Source: Caldilineales bacterium
Lineage (GTDB): Bacteria > Chloroflexota > Anaerolineae > J102
Assembly (NCBI GenBank): GCA_019695115.1
Contig: JAIBAP010000008.1
Span: 1-64,000, forward strand
DNA length: 64,000 nucleotides
Direction: 5' to 3'
The notes beneath the pieces are model-generated. The model saw only the letters and a program-made list of their open reading frames with translations. It made no database searches and was not told where the DNA came from. How positions within the stretch are numbered: position 1 is the stretch's first letter; each line of letters opens with the position of its first letter. Shown here piece by piece: positions 35,959-44,831 of the stretch. The position numbers were made by a program, and so were the translations under genes.

Positions 35959-36186
35959 TTGCTCCGCCAACTCTGGCAAGAATGGCTCGTTCTTGCCCGT
36001 CACATCGGTAACTTCCAGGCCAGGGTTCTGATCACCCTGGTCTATTTTACGCTCATTTTGCCGTTTGGACTGGTTGTCACCTATTCTCGCGACGTCCTGC
36101 GGATGAAGCGCGTCCCCGCCAATCGCGCCTGGCTGGAGCGAGTGACGCGCGACTTCGACCTGGAGCAAGCCCGCAGGCAGGGCTAG
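35959..36186 (+). CDS. Small single-pass membrane protein of the carbamoyltransferase cluster
   Basis: A 75-residue protein from TTG 35959, preceded by GAGG (35949-35952) and placed correctly behind the promoter. A longer ATG start at 35833 would put the promoter inside the gene. One membrane helix (VLITLVYFTLILPFGLVV) follows the aromatic N-terminal stretch LLRQLWQEWLVLARHIGNFQA. The pattern is like the small SxtJ-type or DUF-type proteins that often precede NodU-family carbamoyltransferases. It may anchor the enzyme at the membrane; this is inference from neighbourhood only. Confidence 0.7.
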   Translation: MLRQLWQEWLVLARHIGNFQARVLITLVYFTLILPFGLVVTYSRDVLRMKRVPANRAWLERVTRDFDLEQARRQG

Positions 36187-36215
36187 GACGACCCGGGGCG
36201 CCACGAATCCAACCT

Positions 36216-38003
36216 ATGTACATACTCGGCGTTTCTTGTTTCTACCACGATGCAGCGGCGGCGCTGCTGCACGATGGCGATCTGGTGGCGGCCTCGGAAG
36301 AAGAACGCTTCAGCCGCAAAAAACACGATTCCGGCTTCCCCAAGCACGCCATCGAATTTTGCTTGCGCCAGGCCGGGATCACCGCCGCCGACCTGGACTA
36401 CGTCGTCTTCTACGAGAAGCCGCTGCTCAAATTCGACCGCATCCTGCGCAGCAGCCTGGCCACCTTCCCGCGCTCGTGGCTGCTGTTCCGCGAGTCGCTC
36501 ATCACCTGGATGAACGAGAAGCTGTGGATCCGGGCGCTGCTGCAAGAAGAACTGCCGGATGTGGCCACCGAGCGGTTTCTGTTCGTCGAGCATCACCTTT
36601 CTCACGCCGCCAGCGCCTTCTTCGCCTCGCCGTTCGAGGAGGCGGCCATCGTCACCATCGACGGCGTGGGCGAGTGGACGACGACGGCGATCGGCAAGGG
36701 CACAGCCACCTGGGACGGCCAGGGCCAGAACCGCATCGATCTGACGCAGGAAATCCGCTTCCCGCACTCGCTCGGCCTGCTCTACTCGGCCTTCACTGCC
36801 TATCTGGGCTTTCGCGTCAACAACGGCGAATACAAAGTCATGGGCATGGCCCCCTACGGCGAGCCGCGCTATGTCGATCGGGTGGAAAAACTGGTGCAGA
36901 CGGGCGACGATGGCTCGTTCTGGTTGGACATGGACTATTTCGAGTTCCAATACTCGCCCCTGCGCACCTTCAGCGACCGCTTCATCCAGCTCTTCGGCCC
37001 CCCGCGCACCTCGGAATCCGAATTCTACACCTTCACCACCCACCCCCAGCGCGACCATCCCGCCTGGAACGAAGACAAGGCCAAAACCAACCAGCACTAC
37101 GCCGACATCGCCGCCAGCATCCAGCATGTGACCGAAGAGATGATGCTCAAGCTGGCGCGGCATGCCCATGCCGTCACTGGCAGCAAGAACCTGTGCATGG
37201 CGGGCGGCGTCGCCCTCAACTCGGTGGGCAATGGCCGCATCCAGCGCGAGGGGCCGTTCGAGCATGTCTACATCCAGCCGGCCGCCGGTGATAGCGGCGG
37301 CGCCCTGGGCGCGGCCCTTTATGCTCACCACGTCCTGCTCGGCCAGCCCCGGCGCTTTGTGATGGAGCACGCCTACTGGGGCGAGAGCTTCGACGACGAC
37401 GCCATCCAGCGCTTCCTGACCGAAAACGGCATCCGCCACCAGGCCGCCAGCGAGGAGCGCATCGTCGGCGAGGTGGTGGAAACGCTGTTGCGCGGCGAGG
37501 TAGTGGGGTTGTATCAAGGCCGGTCGGAGTGGGGGCCGCGGGCCTTGGGCAATCGCTCCATCCTGGCCGACCCGCGCCGGGCGGAGATGAAAGAGATCGT
37601 CAACACCAAGATCAAATTCCGCGAGCCATTCCGCCCCTTCGCCCCGGTCGTGATCGAAGACGCCGCCCGCGACTACTTCCAGCTTGGCGCGCCCGACCGC
37701 GAATATCTCCCCCGCTTTATGCTCACGGTGGCCCCCGTCCACCCCGACAAGTGGGAAGTGATCCCGGCCACCACCCACATCGGCGGCAGCGGCCGCTTGC
37801 AGACCATCCGCCGCCAACACAACCCCCGCTACTTCGACATCGTCGCCGCCTTTGGCCAGGCCACCGGCGTGCCCGTGGTACTGAACACCAGCTTCAACCT
37901 GCGCGGCGAGCCGATGGTCAACACCCCGGCCAACGCCTACAACACCTTCAGCAACAGCGGCATCGATTTGCTGGTATTGGGTGGTTATTTGGTTAGAAAG
38001 TAG
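36216..38003 (+). CDS. NodU/CmcH-family carbamoyltransferase
   Basis: An O-carbamoyltransferase of 595 aa, full length for the family. By family it uses carbamoyl phosphate and ATP to carbamoylate a hydroxyl group, for example on a sugar or secondary metabolite. The N-terminal ASKHA-type fold starts GVSCFYHDAAAALL. The metal-binding histidine cluster HHLSH lies at 126-130. VTIDGVGEWTT and a C-terminal carbamoyl-transfer domain follow (QGRSEWGPRALGNRSILADP, VLNTSFNLRGEPMV). It starts 29 bp after the small membrane protein and is followed by the DUF5989 gene, a recurrent trio. The acceptor is unknown. Confidence 0.93.
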   Translation: MYILGVSCFYHDAAAALLHDGDLVAASEEERFSRKKHDSGFPKHAIEFCLRQAGITAADLDYVVFYEKPLLKFDRILRSSLATFPRSWLLFRESLITWMNEKLWIRALLQEELPDVATERFLFVEHHLSHAASAFFASPFEEAAIVTIDGVGEWTTTAIGKGTATWDGQGQNRIDLTQEIRFPHSLGLLYSAFTAYLGFRVNNGEYKVMGMAPYGEPRYVDRVEKLVQTGDDGSFWLDMDYFEFQYSPLRTFSDRFIQLFGPPRTSESEFYTFTTHPQRDHPAWNEDKAKTNQHYADIAASIQHVTEEMMLKLARHAHAVTGSKNLCMAGGVALNSVGNGRIQREGPFEHVYIQPAAGDSGGALGAALYAHHVLLGQPRRFVMEHAYWGESFDDDAIQRFLTENGIRHQAASEERIVGEVVETLLRGEVVGLYQGRSEWGPRALGNRSILADPRRAEMKEIVNTKIKFREPFRPFAPVVIEDAARDYFQLGAPDREYLPRFMLTVAPVHPDKWEVIPATTHIGGSGRLQTIRRQHNPRYFDIVAAFGQATGVPVVLNTSFNLRGEPMVNTPANAYNTFSNSGIDLLVLGGYLVRK

Positions 38004-38005
38004 TT

Positions 38006-38097
38006 CCGTGTTCTGTGTTCCGTGTCGCGCTCATGTTGCATTCTATGCAATAACCAATTACTAATAACCAATTACTAATAACCAATACCCAAACAAA
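38006..38097 (+). repeat. Two adjacent heptanucleotide arrays
   Basis: 38006-38033 holds four units (GTTCCGT, GTTCTGT, GTTCCGT, GTCGCGC). 38049-38097 holds seven units (AATAACC and AATTACT alternating, then AATAACC, AATACCC and AAACAAA). The second array is AT-rich, unlike the CACG-type islands, yet has the same 7-base period. Both fall between the carbamoyltransferase and its DUF5989 neighbour. Confidence 0.9.
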
Positions 38098-38115
38098 CCC
38101 CCGGAGTTAACACCT

Positions 38116-38283
38116 ATGCGCATGAAACGCCGTCTCGGCATCATTGGTGAGTTGTTTGGCTTTCTGTGGGAACAGAAGCTGTACTGGATGATCCCGATGA
38201 TCGTCATCCTCGTCGCCGTCATCGCCATCGCCCTGCTCGGCCAGACCTCGGCCGTCGGCCCCTTCATCTACACCCTGTTCTAA
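38116..38283 (+). CDS. DUF5989 family small membrane protein
   Basis: A 55-residue protein. It shows MKRRLGIIGELFGFLWEQK, then one membrane helix (MIPMIVILVAVIAIALLG), then the family's typical ending QTSAVGPFIYTLF. ATG 38116 or 38122 may be used. Proteins of this family are commonly found next to NodU-type carbamoyltransferases. The function is unknown; the arrangement suggests a membrane partner. The upstream gap is filled with heptamer repeats. Confidence 0.85.
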   Translation: MRMKRRLGIIGELFGFLWEQKLYWMIPMIVILVAVIAIALLGQTSAVGPFIYTLF

Positions 38284-38299
38284 CCGCCCCCCACCAGCG

Positions 38300-38403
38300 A
38301 TCCTTCGTTTCACTCAGGACAAGCTCTGCGACTTGCCACCCGCCACCTGCCACCTGCGACCTGCCATCCTTCGTTTCACTCAGGACAAGCTCTGCGACTT
38401 GCC
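38300..38403 (+). repeat. Pair of 38-bp direct repeats spaced by four heptamers
   Basis: Identical copies at 38300-38337 and 38366-38403 (ATCCTTCGTTTCACTCAGGA ... GCGACTTGCC) are separated by exactly 28 bp. That spacer is itself four 7-base units (ACCCGCC, ACCTGCC, ACCTGCG, ACCTGCC). The second copy supplies part of the recA -35 box. Confidence 0.95.
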
Positions 38404-38450
38404 CCACCCGCGGCCTTACGCTATACTTCGTTCATTAAGTTTCGTTCATT
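38399..38450 (+). promoter_or_regulatory. recA promoter and possible operator
   Basis: TTGCCC (38399-38404), 17-base spacer, TATACT (38422-38427). A perfect direct repeat TTCGTTCATT occurs at 38427-38436 and 38441-38450, over and just after the predicted start of transcription, and could bind a repressor. It is not the classical LexA consensus of either Gram-positive or Gram-negative bacteria. Confidence 0.55.
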
Positions 38451-38468
38451 TTCGTCAAGGAAGTCTTT

Positions 38469-39476
38469 ATGGCAGTCGAAGGTCGCGAGAAAGCCCTAGA
38501 ATCGACTCTTGCCACCCTCACCAAACGTTTTGGTGAGGGTACGATCATGAGGCTTGGTGAAGCCTCGGCGATGAAGGTGGAGACGATTCCCAGCGGCTCG
38601 CTCGCCCTCGATCAGGCGTTGGGCGTGGGTGGGATGCCGCGCGGGCGCGTGATCGAGATCTATGGCCCCGAAGCCTCTGGCAAGACCACCCTCTGTCTCC
38701 ACACCATCGCCGAAGCCCAGAAGCTGGGTGGCTTCTGCGCCTTCGTCGATGTCGAACACGCCCTCGACCCCTCCTACGCCGCCAAGATCGGCGTCGATGT
38801 CAACAACCTCTTCGTCTCCCAGCCCGACACCGGCGAACAAGCCCTCGAGATCGCCGAGGCCCTCGTCCGCTCTGGGGCCATGGATGTCGTCGTCGTCGAT
38901 TCGGTGGCGGCCCTGGTGCCCCGGGCCGAGATCGAAGGCGAGATGGGCGACAGCCACATGGGCTTGCAGGCCCGGCTGATGAGCCAGGCCCTGCGCAAGC
39001 TGGCTGGCGCCATCAAGCAGACGAACACGGTCATGATCTTCACCAACCAGTTGCGGCAGAAGATCGGCGTCATGTTCGGCAACCCCGAAACCACCACCGG
39101 CGGCATGGCGCTCAAGTTCTATGCCTCGGTGCGGCTGGACATCCGCCGCGTGGACTCGGTGAAGGCCGGCAACGAGGCGGTGGGCAACCGGGTGCGGGTG
39201 ACGGTGAAGAAAAACAAGGTGGCGCCGCCGTTTCGGGTGGCCGAGTTCGATGTCATGTTCAACGAGGGCATCTCGCGCACCGGCGAGGTGCTGGATATGG
39301 GCGTGGAATTGAACGCCATCGAAAAACGCGGCGCTTTCTACACCTATGAAGGCACGCGTTTGGGCCAGGGCCGAGAAAACGCCAAAGACTTCCTGCGCGC
39401 AAACCCCCAGGTTCTCGATGCTATCGAGAACCAGATTCGGGCGCTAAGCGGTCTGCCTCTGCGCAACGCCGCTTAG
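38469..39476 (+). CDS. recA: Recombinase RecA
   Basis: A 335-residue strand-exchange protein, standard length. It shows Walker [10 protein letters not shown] (about 66-74), [10 protein letters not shown], the loop-1 region and [36 protein letters not shown] (loop 2), and [11 protein letters not shown] 38469 has AAGGA upstream. It catalyses homologous pairing and triggers the SOS response. recX and rny follow on the same strand at 212 and 71 bp, and the group may be partly co-transcribed. Confidence 0.98.
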   Translation: MAVEGREKALESTLATLTKRFGEGTIMRLGEASAMKVETIPSGSLALDQALGVGGMPRGRVIEIYGPEASGKTTLCLHTIAEAQKLGGFCAFVDVEHALDPSYAAKIGVDVNNLFVSQPDTGEQALEIAEALVRSGAMDVVVVDSVAALVPRAEIEGEMGDSHMGLQARLMSQALRKLAGAIKQTNTVMIFTNQLRQKIGVMFGNPETTTGGMALKFYASVRLDIRRVDSVKAGNEAVGNRVRVTVKKNKVAPPFRVAEFDVMFNEGISRTGEVLDMGVELNAIEKRGAFYTYEGTRLGQGRENAKDFLRANPQVLDAIENQIRALSGLPLRNAA

Positions 39477-39687
39477 CCGCCCGTTTCCGTAGCTCCACGC
39501 AGCGAAGCCATCTTGACCCAGTTTCAGGTTGCCTTTCCGGCAGGCTGTCTTCTGTTTTTTGGCCCCAGGCCCTTCCCCTGACAACTGTGTGCTGTTCTTC
39601 TGGCTGACGTCTTCCTGACGGTCGCCTGTGGTTTCGTGGACGCTACGACTATGTGTTGTGGCGTCTTTTTTTTCCATCTTGCCCGCC
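39477..39687 (+). other. recA-recX intergenic region
   Basis: 211 bp without a recognisable gene. The sequence is T-rich toward the end (TTTTTTTTCC before the recX start). I see no clear terminator or heptamer array here, unlike most gaps of this window. Confidence 0.4.
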
Positions 39688-40347
39688 ATGAGCGGAACCA
39701 TCACCCGCCTCCTCCTTCAACAAAAGCATCGCCAACGCGTCAACGTCTACCTGGATGGCGTCTATGCCTTTGCCCTGCCCGACACCGAGGCCGCCCGCCT
39801 CAAGATCGGGCAGCACCTGAGCGATGACGACATCAGCCGGCTGCGGCACACGGATGACGAAGCCCGCGCCTTCGACAAAGCCGCCCGGCTGCTGGCCTCC
39901 CGACCCCGTGCGCAGGCCGAGATCGAGACGCAGCTGCGGCAGGCCGGGTTCAGCCCCGAAACCATCGCTCAGGCCATCGCCCATTTGCAAGCGCAAGGCT
40001 ATGTCGATGACGCCAGCTTCGTGCAATGGTGGATCGACAACCGTGGCCGCTTCAGTCCCCGCAGCCAGGCCGCCCTGCGCCAGGAATTGCTGCAAAAGGG
40101 CGTCGATCGCAGCCTGATCGACCAGGCTCTGGCCCCCCTGGACGCTTCGGCTCAAGCCCTGGCTGCAGCCCGGCCCCGCGCCGAACGCTGGCGCCTGCTG
40201 CCCCGGCCGGAGTTCTACAAAAAGATGGTCGGCTTTCTCCAGCGCCGGGGGTTCGACTACGCCACGGCCCGCTCGGTTTGCGACCAGCTCTGGCAAGAGC
40301 AGGGCCACGACCGCTCCGACGACCTCCCCCCTGACGACCTCCTCTGA
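39688..40347 (+). CDS. recX: Regulatory protein RecX
   Basis: This encodes 219 aa. RecX caps RecA filaments and limits recombination. The three-repeat helical pattern is visible: ARLLASRPRAQAEIETQLRQ, then YVDDASFVQWWIDNR, then a third repeat containing LLPRPEFYKKMVGFLQRRGF. ATG 39688 begins the RecX-like N-terminus (SGTITRLLLQQKHRQRVNVYL). The frame extends upstream without homology, so the inner start was chosen. Confidence 0.93.
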   Translation: MSGTITRLLLQQKHRQRVNVYLDGVYAFALPDTEAARLKIGQHLSDDDISRLRHTDDEARAFDKAARLLASRPRAQAEIETQLRQAGFSPETIAQAIAHLQAQGYVDDASFVQWWIDNRGRFSPRSQAALRQELLQKGVDRSLIDQALAPLDASAQALAAARPRAERWRLLPRPEFYKKMVGFLQRRGFDYATARSVCDQLWQEQGHDRSDDLPPDDLL

Positions 40348-40418
40348 CATTTACGCCCCACGCAAAACGTTTCCAATCCTGTACGAATCCCTCGAATTGA
40401 CCAAGGACACCTTCACCC

Positions 40419-41957
40419 ATGACCACAACCAGCATCATCGTTGCCATCCTCCTGGCCCTGATTGGCCTGGCAGCGGGTATTGCCCTGGGCTTCACACTCA
40501 AACAGAGAGCGGATGCGCGCAAACTGACGACCGCTCGGCTGCAGGCCGACGCCCTCGTGGCCGAAGCCAACGAAAAGGCGCGCTCCATCGAATTGGAGGC
40601 CAAAGACGCCGCCCTGGCCGAACGCAACGAGGCCGAAGCCGAATCGAATCGCCGCCGGCGTGAAATCAGCCGCCTGGAAGAACGCGCCCAACGCCGCCTG
40701 GAACAACTGGACACCCGTTCCGAGGCCCTCGAACAACGCGAGCGCCGCCTGAATCAGCGCCAAAGCCAGATCGACAAGCGTTTCGGCGAGCTTGAAAAAG
40801 CCGAAGCCGAGTACCAGGCCGAACTGGAGCGCATCGCCAGCATGAGCCAGGACGAAGCCCGCGAAGAACTGATCCGCCGCGTCGAAGGCTCGGCCCGCAG
40901 CGACATGGCCCGAACCCTGCGCCAGGTGGAGTCCGAGATCGCCCAGACCGCCGACCGCAAGGCGCGCGAGGTCGTCACCCTGGCCATCGAACGCATCGCC
41001 TCTGAGATCGTGGCCGAAAACACCATCACCTCGGTGCCGCTGCCCGGCGACGAGATGAAAGGCCGCATCATCGGTCGCCAGGGTCGCAACATCCGCACGA
41101 TCGAGAGCGTCACCGGCGTCGATCTGGTGGTGGATGACACCCCCGAAGCCATCATCATCTCCAGCCATGACCCCGTCCGCCGCGAGGTGGCTCGCCTGAC
41201 CCTGACCAAGCTGGTGCAGGATGGCCGCATCCACCCGGCCCGAGTGGAGAAAGAGGTCGAGAAAGCTCAGGAAGAGGTCGAGCGGGTGATCCGCGAGGCC
41301 GGCGAAGAGGCGGCCTATCAGACCGGCTTCCAGGGCCTGCATCCTGAGATCCTGAAACTGGTGGGACGGCTGAAGTTCCGCACCAGCTACGGCCAGAACC
41401 AGTACTATCATGCCATCGAGACCAGCCACCTCTCGGGTTTGTTGGCGGCCGAATTGCACGGCGATGTGCGCGCCGCCAAGATGGGCGGGCTGCTGCACGA
41501 CCTGGGCAAGGCCGTCAGCCACGAGGTCGAAGGCCCGCACGCCATCGTCGGGGCCGACATTGCCCGGCGCTACGGCGTGCCCGAAAAGGTGGTTAACATC
41601 ATCGCCTCGCATCATAACGAGGTGGAGCCGCAATCACTCGAAGCCATCCTGGTGGCCGCCGCCGATGCCATTTCGGGCGCTCGGCCGGGGGCGCGGCGCG
41701 AGTCGCTGGAAAATTATGTCAAGCGACTGACGGCCCTGGAAGAGATCGCCACCGGCTTCAGCGGCGTGCAACAGGCTTTCGCCATCCAGGCCGGGCGCGA
41801 GGTGCGGATCATCGTCAGACCGGAGTCGGTGGATGACTACGGCTCGATGGAGTTGGCTCGCAACATCGCCAAGAAGATCGAAGACAGCCTGCAATACCCC
41901 GGCCAGATCAAGATCACTGTCATCCGCGAGACGCGGTCGGTGGAATACGCGAAATAG
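40419..41957 (+). CDS. rny: Ribonuclease Y
   Basis: A 512-residue membrane-anchored endoribonuclease that starts mRNA decay. It has one N-terminal helix (SIIVAILLALIGLAAGIALGF), a long charged coiled coil (about 30-190), and a KH domain with GRIIGRQGRNIRTIE. The HD domain follows with LLHDLGKAVSHE and ASHHNEVEP. Length and order are as in the family. pspC follows 11 bp downstream, so they are likely co-transcribed. Confidence 0.97.
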   Translation: MTTTSIIVAILLALIGLAAGIALGFTLKQRADARKLTTARLQADALVAEANEKARSIELEAKDAALAERNEAEAESNRRRREISRLEERAQRRLEQLDTRSEALEQRERRLNQRQSQIDKRFGELEKAEAEYQAELERIASMSQDEAREELIRRVEGSARSDMARTLRQVESEIAQTADRKAREVVTLAIERIASEIVAENTITSVPLPGDEMKGRIIGRQGRNIRTIESVTGVDLVVDDTPEAIIISSHDPVRREVARLTLTKLVQDGRIHPARVEKEVEKAQEEVERVIREAGEEAAYQTGFQGLHPEILKLVGRLKFRTSYGQNQYYHAIETSHLSGLLAAELHGDVRAAKMGGLLHDLGKAVSHEVEGPHAIVGADIARRYGVPEKVVNIIASHHNEVEPQSLEAILVAAADAISGARPGARRESLENYVKRLTALEEIATGFSGVQQAFAIQAGREVRIIVRPESVDDYGSMELARNIAKKIEDSLQYPGQIKITVIRETRSVEYAK

Positions 41958-41968
41958 ACGGAGGGAGC

Positions 41969-42163
41969 ATGACCACCCCCACCTACAAACAACTACGCCG
42001 CCAGAACGCCGTCATTGCCGGCGTCTGCGGCGGGCTGGGCGAATTCTTCGGCATCAGCGCCATCTGGTTTCGCCTGCTCTTCCTCATCCTGCTGCTCCCC
42101 GGCGGGCTGCCCGGCCTGCTGCCCTACATCATCCTCTGGGTCGTCGTCCCGCGCAAGGCGTAG
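41969..42163 (+). CDS. PspC domain-containing protein
   Basis: A 64-residue protein consisting of one PspC domain: RRQNAVIAGVCGGLGEFFGI then a membrane helix pair (LLFLILLLPGGLPGLL, PYIILWVVVP). PspC-type proteins take part in envelope stress responses; short single-domain versions are common. GGAGG stands before the ATG. It follows rny closely. Confidence 0.9.
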   Translation: MTTPTYKQLRRQNAVIAGVCGGLGEFFGISAIWFRLLFLILLLPGGLPGLLPYIILWVVVPRKA

Positions 42164-42202
42164 CCGAGCTGGGGCGTGAGCCGGCGGAAATCGGCCACGT
42201 TC

Positions 42203-42253
42203 GGCAGGAAGCCATCTCCACTGAGCCGTGCGGCCTGGGGATGGCTTCTTGCC
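42203..42253. terminator. Bidirectional terminator between pspC and the oxidoreductase
   Basis: A 17-bp stem with two mismatches: arms 42203-42219 (GGCAGGAAGCCATCTCC) and 42237-42253, loop of 17 bases. It is placed between convergent coding ends. Confidence 0.7.
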
Positions 42254-42271
42254 GCTGCCCCGGGGAGGCGG

Positions 42272-43345
42272 TTACATCGCCCAGGGCATGGGCGCGGGCG
42301 GGGTGAAGGTGGAGACGAGATCGACGGGGTGGTGAGCGGCGGCGGCTTGGGCGGCGGCGTTCAGGATCTCGATCACGTGGGCGGCGTGCTCGCCGCTGGC
42401 GCGATGGGGGCGGTCGGAGCGGAGGGCGTCGGCGATCTCGGCCACGCTGCGGCCCCACTGCACGCCGCGAAATGGCTGTTGCACCGGCGGCACCATCTCG
42501 TAGGGCTGGCCGAAGGGGGCGAATTCGATGCTGCTATCGAAATCGTGCCAGCTTTGCAGGTAGAGCGAACCTTCGTCGCCGTGGAGTTCCAGGCCCGTTT
42601 GCCGGGTGTGGTTGGTGACGTAGAAGCTGGTGGTCAGGCGGGCGACGAGGCCGCCGGCGAACTCGACCACGGTCACCATCCAATCGGGGGTGGTGATGTG
42701 GAAAGGCCGGCCGGCCTTTGTCAGACGGTCGGGCAGGAGCAGGGCGCTGGTGGCATGGACGCGGCGGGCGGGGCCGAACATGGCGGTGAGCATCGTCAAG
42801 GGGTAGACGCCGACATCGTAGAGGGCGCCGACGTCGTAGAACGGCTCCGGCGCGGGGTGCCAGACTTCGATGCGGTTCCAGTTCACCTCGGCATAGGCCA
42901 CGCGCACGGTTCCCAGCCTGCCGGCGCGGATGAGTTTCCAGGCCGTCTGCGCCGCCTCGCCCATGTAGGTGTAGGGGGCGCTGCCCAGGCGCAGGCCCTT
43001 CGCCTCGGCCAGCTTCACCAACTCGGCCGCTTCGGCGTAGGTCAGGGCCATGGGCTTTTCGCTGAAGACGTGTTTGCCCGCCTCCAGGCTCTGCTTGTTG
43101 ATGGCGTAGTGGGCGTGATGCACGGCCAGGTCGATGACGAGGTCGATGCCGGGGTCGGCGAGCACGGCCTCGAGCGTGGGATAGGCTTTGCCGCCGTATT
43201 TGGCGGTCAGGGCCTGGGCGCGGGCGAAGTCGATGTCGGTGGCGCCGGCGAGATGGACTTGGGGGAAGGTGATGAGGTTGCGGGCGTAGCCGTCGGCAAT
43301 GTTGCCGCAACCGATGATGGCGACGTTGAGTTTGGAGGAGGTCAT
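42272..43345 (-). CDS. Gfo/Idh/MocA family oxidoreductase
   Basis: An NAD(P)-dependent sugar or inositol dehydrogenase-like enzyme of 357 aa. The Rossmann turn is IIGCGNIADGYARN near the start, the catalytic EKP motif sits in HVFSEKPMAL, and the C-terminal domain is a beta-sheet with YDVGALYDVGVYP. ATG 43345 was chosen at the beginning of the Rossmann fold; the frame extends upstream without homology. The substrate is unknown. It lies after the PTS operon but is separated from it by 177 bp. Confidence 0.88.
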   Translation of the reverse strand: MTSSKLNVAIIGCGNIADGYARNLITFPQVHLAGATDIDFARAQALTAKYGGKAYPTLEAVLADPGIDLVIDLAVHHAHYAINKQSLEAGKHVFSEKPMALTYAEAAELVKLAEAKGLRLGSAPYTYMGEAAQTAWKLIRAGRLGTVRVAYAEVNWNRIEVWHPAPEPFYDVGALYDVGVYPLTMLTAMFGPARRVHATSALLLPDRLTKAGRPFHITTPDWMVTVVEFAGGLVARLTTSFYVTNHTRQTGLELHGDEGSLYLQSWHDFDSSIEFAPFGQPYEMVPPVQQPFRGVQWGRSVAEIADALRSDRPHRASGEHAAHVIEILNAAAQAAAAHHPVDLVSTFTPPAPMPWAM

Positions 43346-43522
43346 AGGGTGGCCGGAATGAGGGTGACGATGCGGGGAAGTGTACACCAGAGTCACGCCA
43401 TTGCCATTTCTGGCGCGCAGTGAGCGCCAGGCGCGAAACAGGGCCGCTGGCGAGCAGGCCGGTCTTGGCGCTGGAACGGGGAAGCGAAGGAGAAGATCGG
43501 AACGCGACAGGGAGGCGGCCGG

Positions 43523-43870
43523 CTAGGGCACGTGCTGCTCCAGGTCTTCGAAGAACCAGCTCAACACCGTCTCGGGCACGCCCTTGCGGGCGCCGAACAT
43601 CAGCTTACGATTCAAGGCGTCCAGAGGATAGACGAGTGCGGCCACGACCCCCTGCCCCGCCGCCGGTTCCGTGACCCGAATTTCGACCTGCGTGCGGTCT
43701 CCCAGCACCTTTCCGCGCAGCTTCTTGTCGAAGCGCGCCTCGATGCGGCGCTGGACCGGGTCGCTTTTCAACGTCTGGCCGTGCAGATTGGCAATCGCAG
43801 CCAGCGCCGCCCGGTAGGCGGCTTCGGCGTCGCAAGCATAGGTGCGTGTTTCCTGAACTTCGAAAGGCAT
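43523..43870 (-). CDS. Hypothetical protein at the end of the PTS operon
   Basis: A small cytosolic alpha/beta protein of 115 aa with AAGGATG 9 bases before ATG 43870. It has no signal or membrane segment. The pattern (YACDAEAAYRAALAAIANL, then alternating strands RRIEARFD, TQVEIRVTE) suggests a START- or NTF2-like small fold. I do not recognise the family. It lies 13 bp downstream of the PfkB kinase and is probably co-transcribed with it. Confidence 0.6.
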   Translation of the reverse strand: MPFEVQETRTYACDAEAAYRAALAAIANLHGQTLKSDPVQRRIEARFDKKLRGKVLGDRTQVEIRVTEPAAGQGVVAALVYPLDALNRKLMFGARKGVPETVLSWFFEDLEQHVP

Positions 43871-43883
43871 GGTGGTTCATCCT

Positions 43884-44831
43884 TTATGTGGGTAACGGCT
43901 GCACCGCTACCTGAGATAGAAGCGACTCTACCAACGCTCGCGGCCCCACCGCTGTGCCGCCGAGGCTGGCAGTGGCAGCGCCACAGGCGACTCCCCACCG
44001 CAATGACTCGACCAGGCTCAGGCCACGACTCTGAGCATAGATCAGCCCGGCCACCATCGAATCGCCGGCGCCGATGGGATTCTGTTCTTTGATCTCCGGG
44101 CTTTGCGCCAGCCAGGCGCCATCGGCATCGACGATCAGGGCGCCAGCTTTTCCCATCGACACCACCACGCTGGCGACGCCAGCTCGCAGCACTTCCACAG
44201 CGGCTGCCAGGACCTCCGCCCGTGTGCTCACTGGCCGCCCCGTGAGCTGGTCCAGTTCGGTCACGTTCGGTTTGACCAGGAATGGCCGCGCCGCGCAGCC
44301 CTGCTGGAGCGCTGGGCCGCTGCTATCCAGGACAGCGCGACCACCGGCGGTCTGCACGGCGGTGATCAAGGCAGCGTAGGTGTCATCGGGCAGGCCGGGC
44401 GGCAAGCTGCCCGCCAGCACCCACCAGTCGCCCGCACGCGCCAGGTGGGCGATCTTGTCCACCAGGGCGCCAAGCGCAGCCGGGGCGACGACGGGGCCTG
44501 GCTCGTTGACCTTGAGGTAGCGTCCGGTGGCAGCGTTCTGACCCTCGGTCAGGATGCTGATATTGGTGCGCGTCTCGCCCTCCACCCAAACGAAATCGGT
44601 GGCAATCCCCAGCGCGGCCAGGCTGTCTTGCAGCATCTGGCCGCTGCGGCCGGCGGCAACGGCCAGGGCGATGCTGGCTTCGCCCAGGGCCTGCAACATG
44701 CGCGAGACATTGAAGCCCTTGCCGCCGCAATCAACTCGCCAGCTTGTGGCGCGCAGCACCGTCTCGAATACAATCTCCGGCACGGTCAGTTCGCGATCGA
44801 CGGCCGGGTTGAGGGTGACGGTGTAGATCAT
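43884..44831 (-). CDS. fruK: PfkB-family hexose-phosphate kinase (1-phosphofructokinase / tagatose-6-phosphate kinase type)
   Basis: A 315-residue kinase of the FruK/LacC branch. It begins MIYTVTLNPAVDRELTV, the hallmark start of 1-phosphofructokinase and tagatose-6-phosphate kinase. The substrate loop is DCGGKGFNVSRML, and the signature is PIGAGDSMVAG with the catalytic Asp. ATG 44831 overlaps the dehydrogenase stop (ATGA), so the two are translationally coupled. It probably phosphorylates the ketose phosphate formed by the dehydrogenase. FruK or LacC activity cannot be separated by sequence reading alone, so the symbol is a best guess. Confidence 0.85.
   Translation of the reverse strand: MIYTVTLNPAVDRELTVPEIVFETVLRATSWRVDCGGKGFNVSRMLQALGEASIALAVAAGRSGQMLQDSLAALGIATDFVWVEGETRTNISILTEGQNAATGRYLKVNEPGPVVAPAALGALVDKIAHLARAGDWWVLAGSLPPGLPDDTYAALITAVQTAGGRAVLDSSGPALQQGCAARPFLVKPNVTELDQLTGRPVSTRAEVLAAAVEVLRAGVASVVVSMGKAGALIVDADGAWLAQSPEIKEQNPIGAGDSMVAGLIYAQSRGLSLVESLRWGVACGAATASLGGTAVGPRALVESLLSQVAVQPLPT

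Noticed and set aside
38427-38450. LexA box upstream of recA
   Set aside because: The repeat is direct, not palindromic, and does not match CGAACN4GTTCG or CTGTN8ACAG. It was kept only as a possible operator.
42176-43423. Plus-strand open frame opposite the Gfo/Idh oxidoreductase
   Set aside because: Low-complexity G/V/H/D shadow; the minus strand has Rossmann and EKP motifs.
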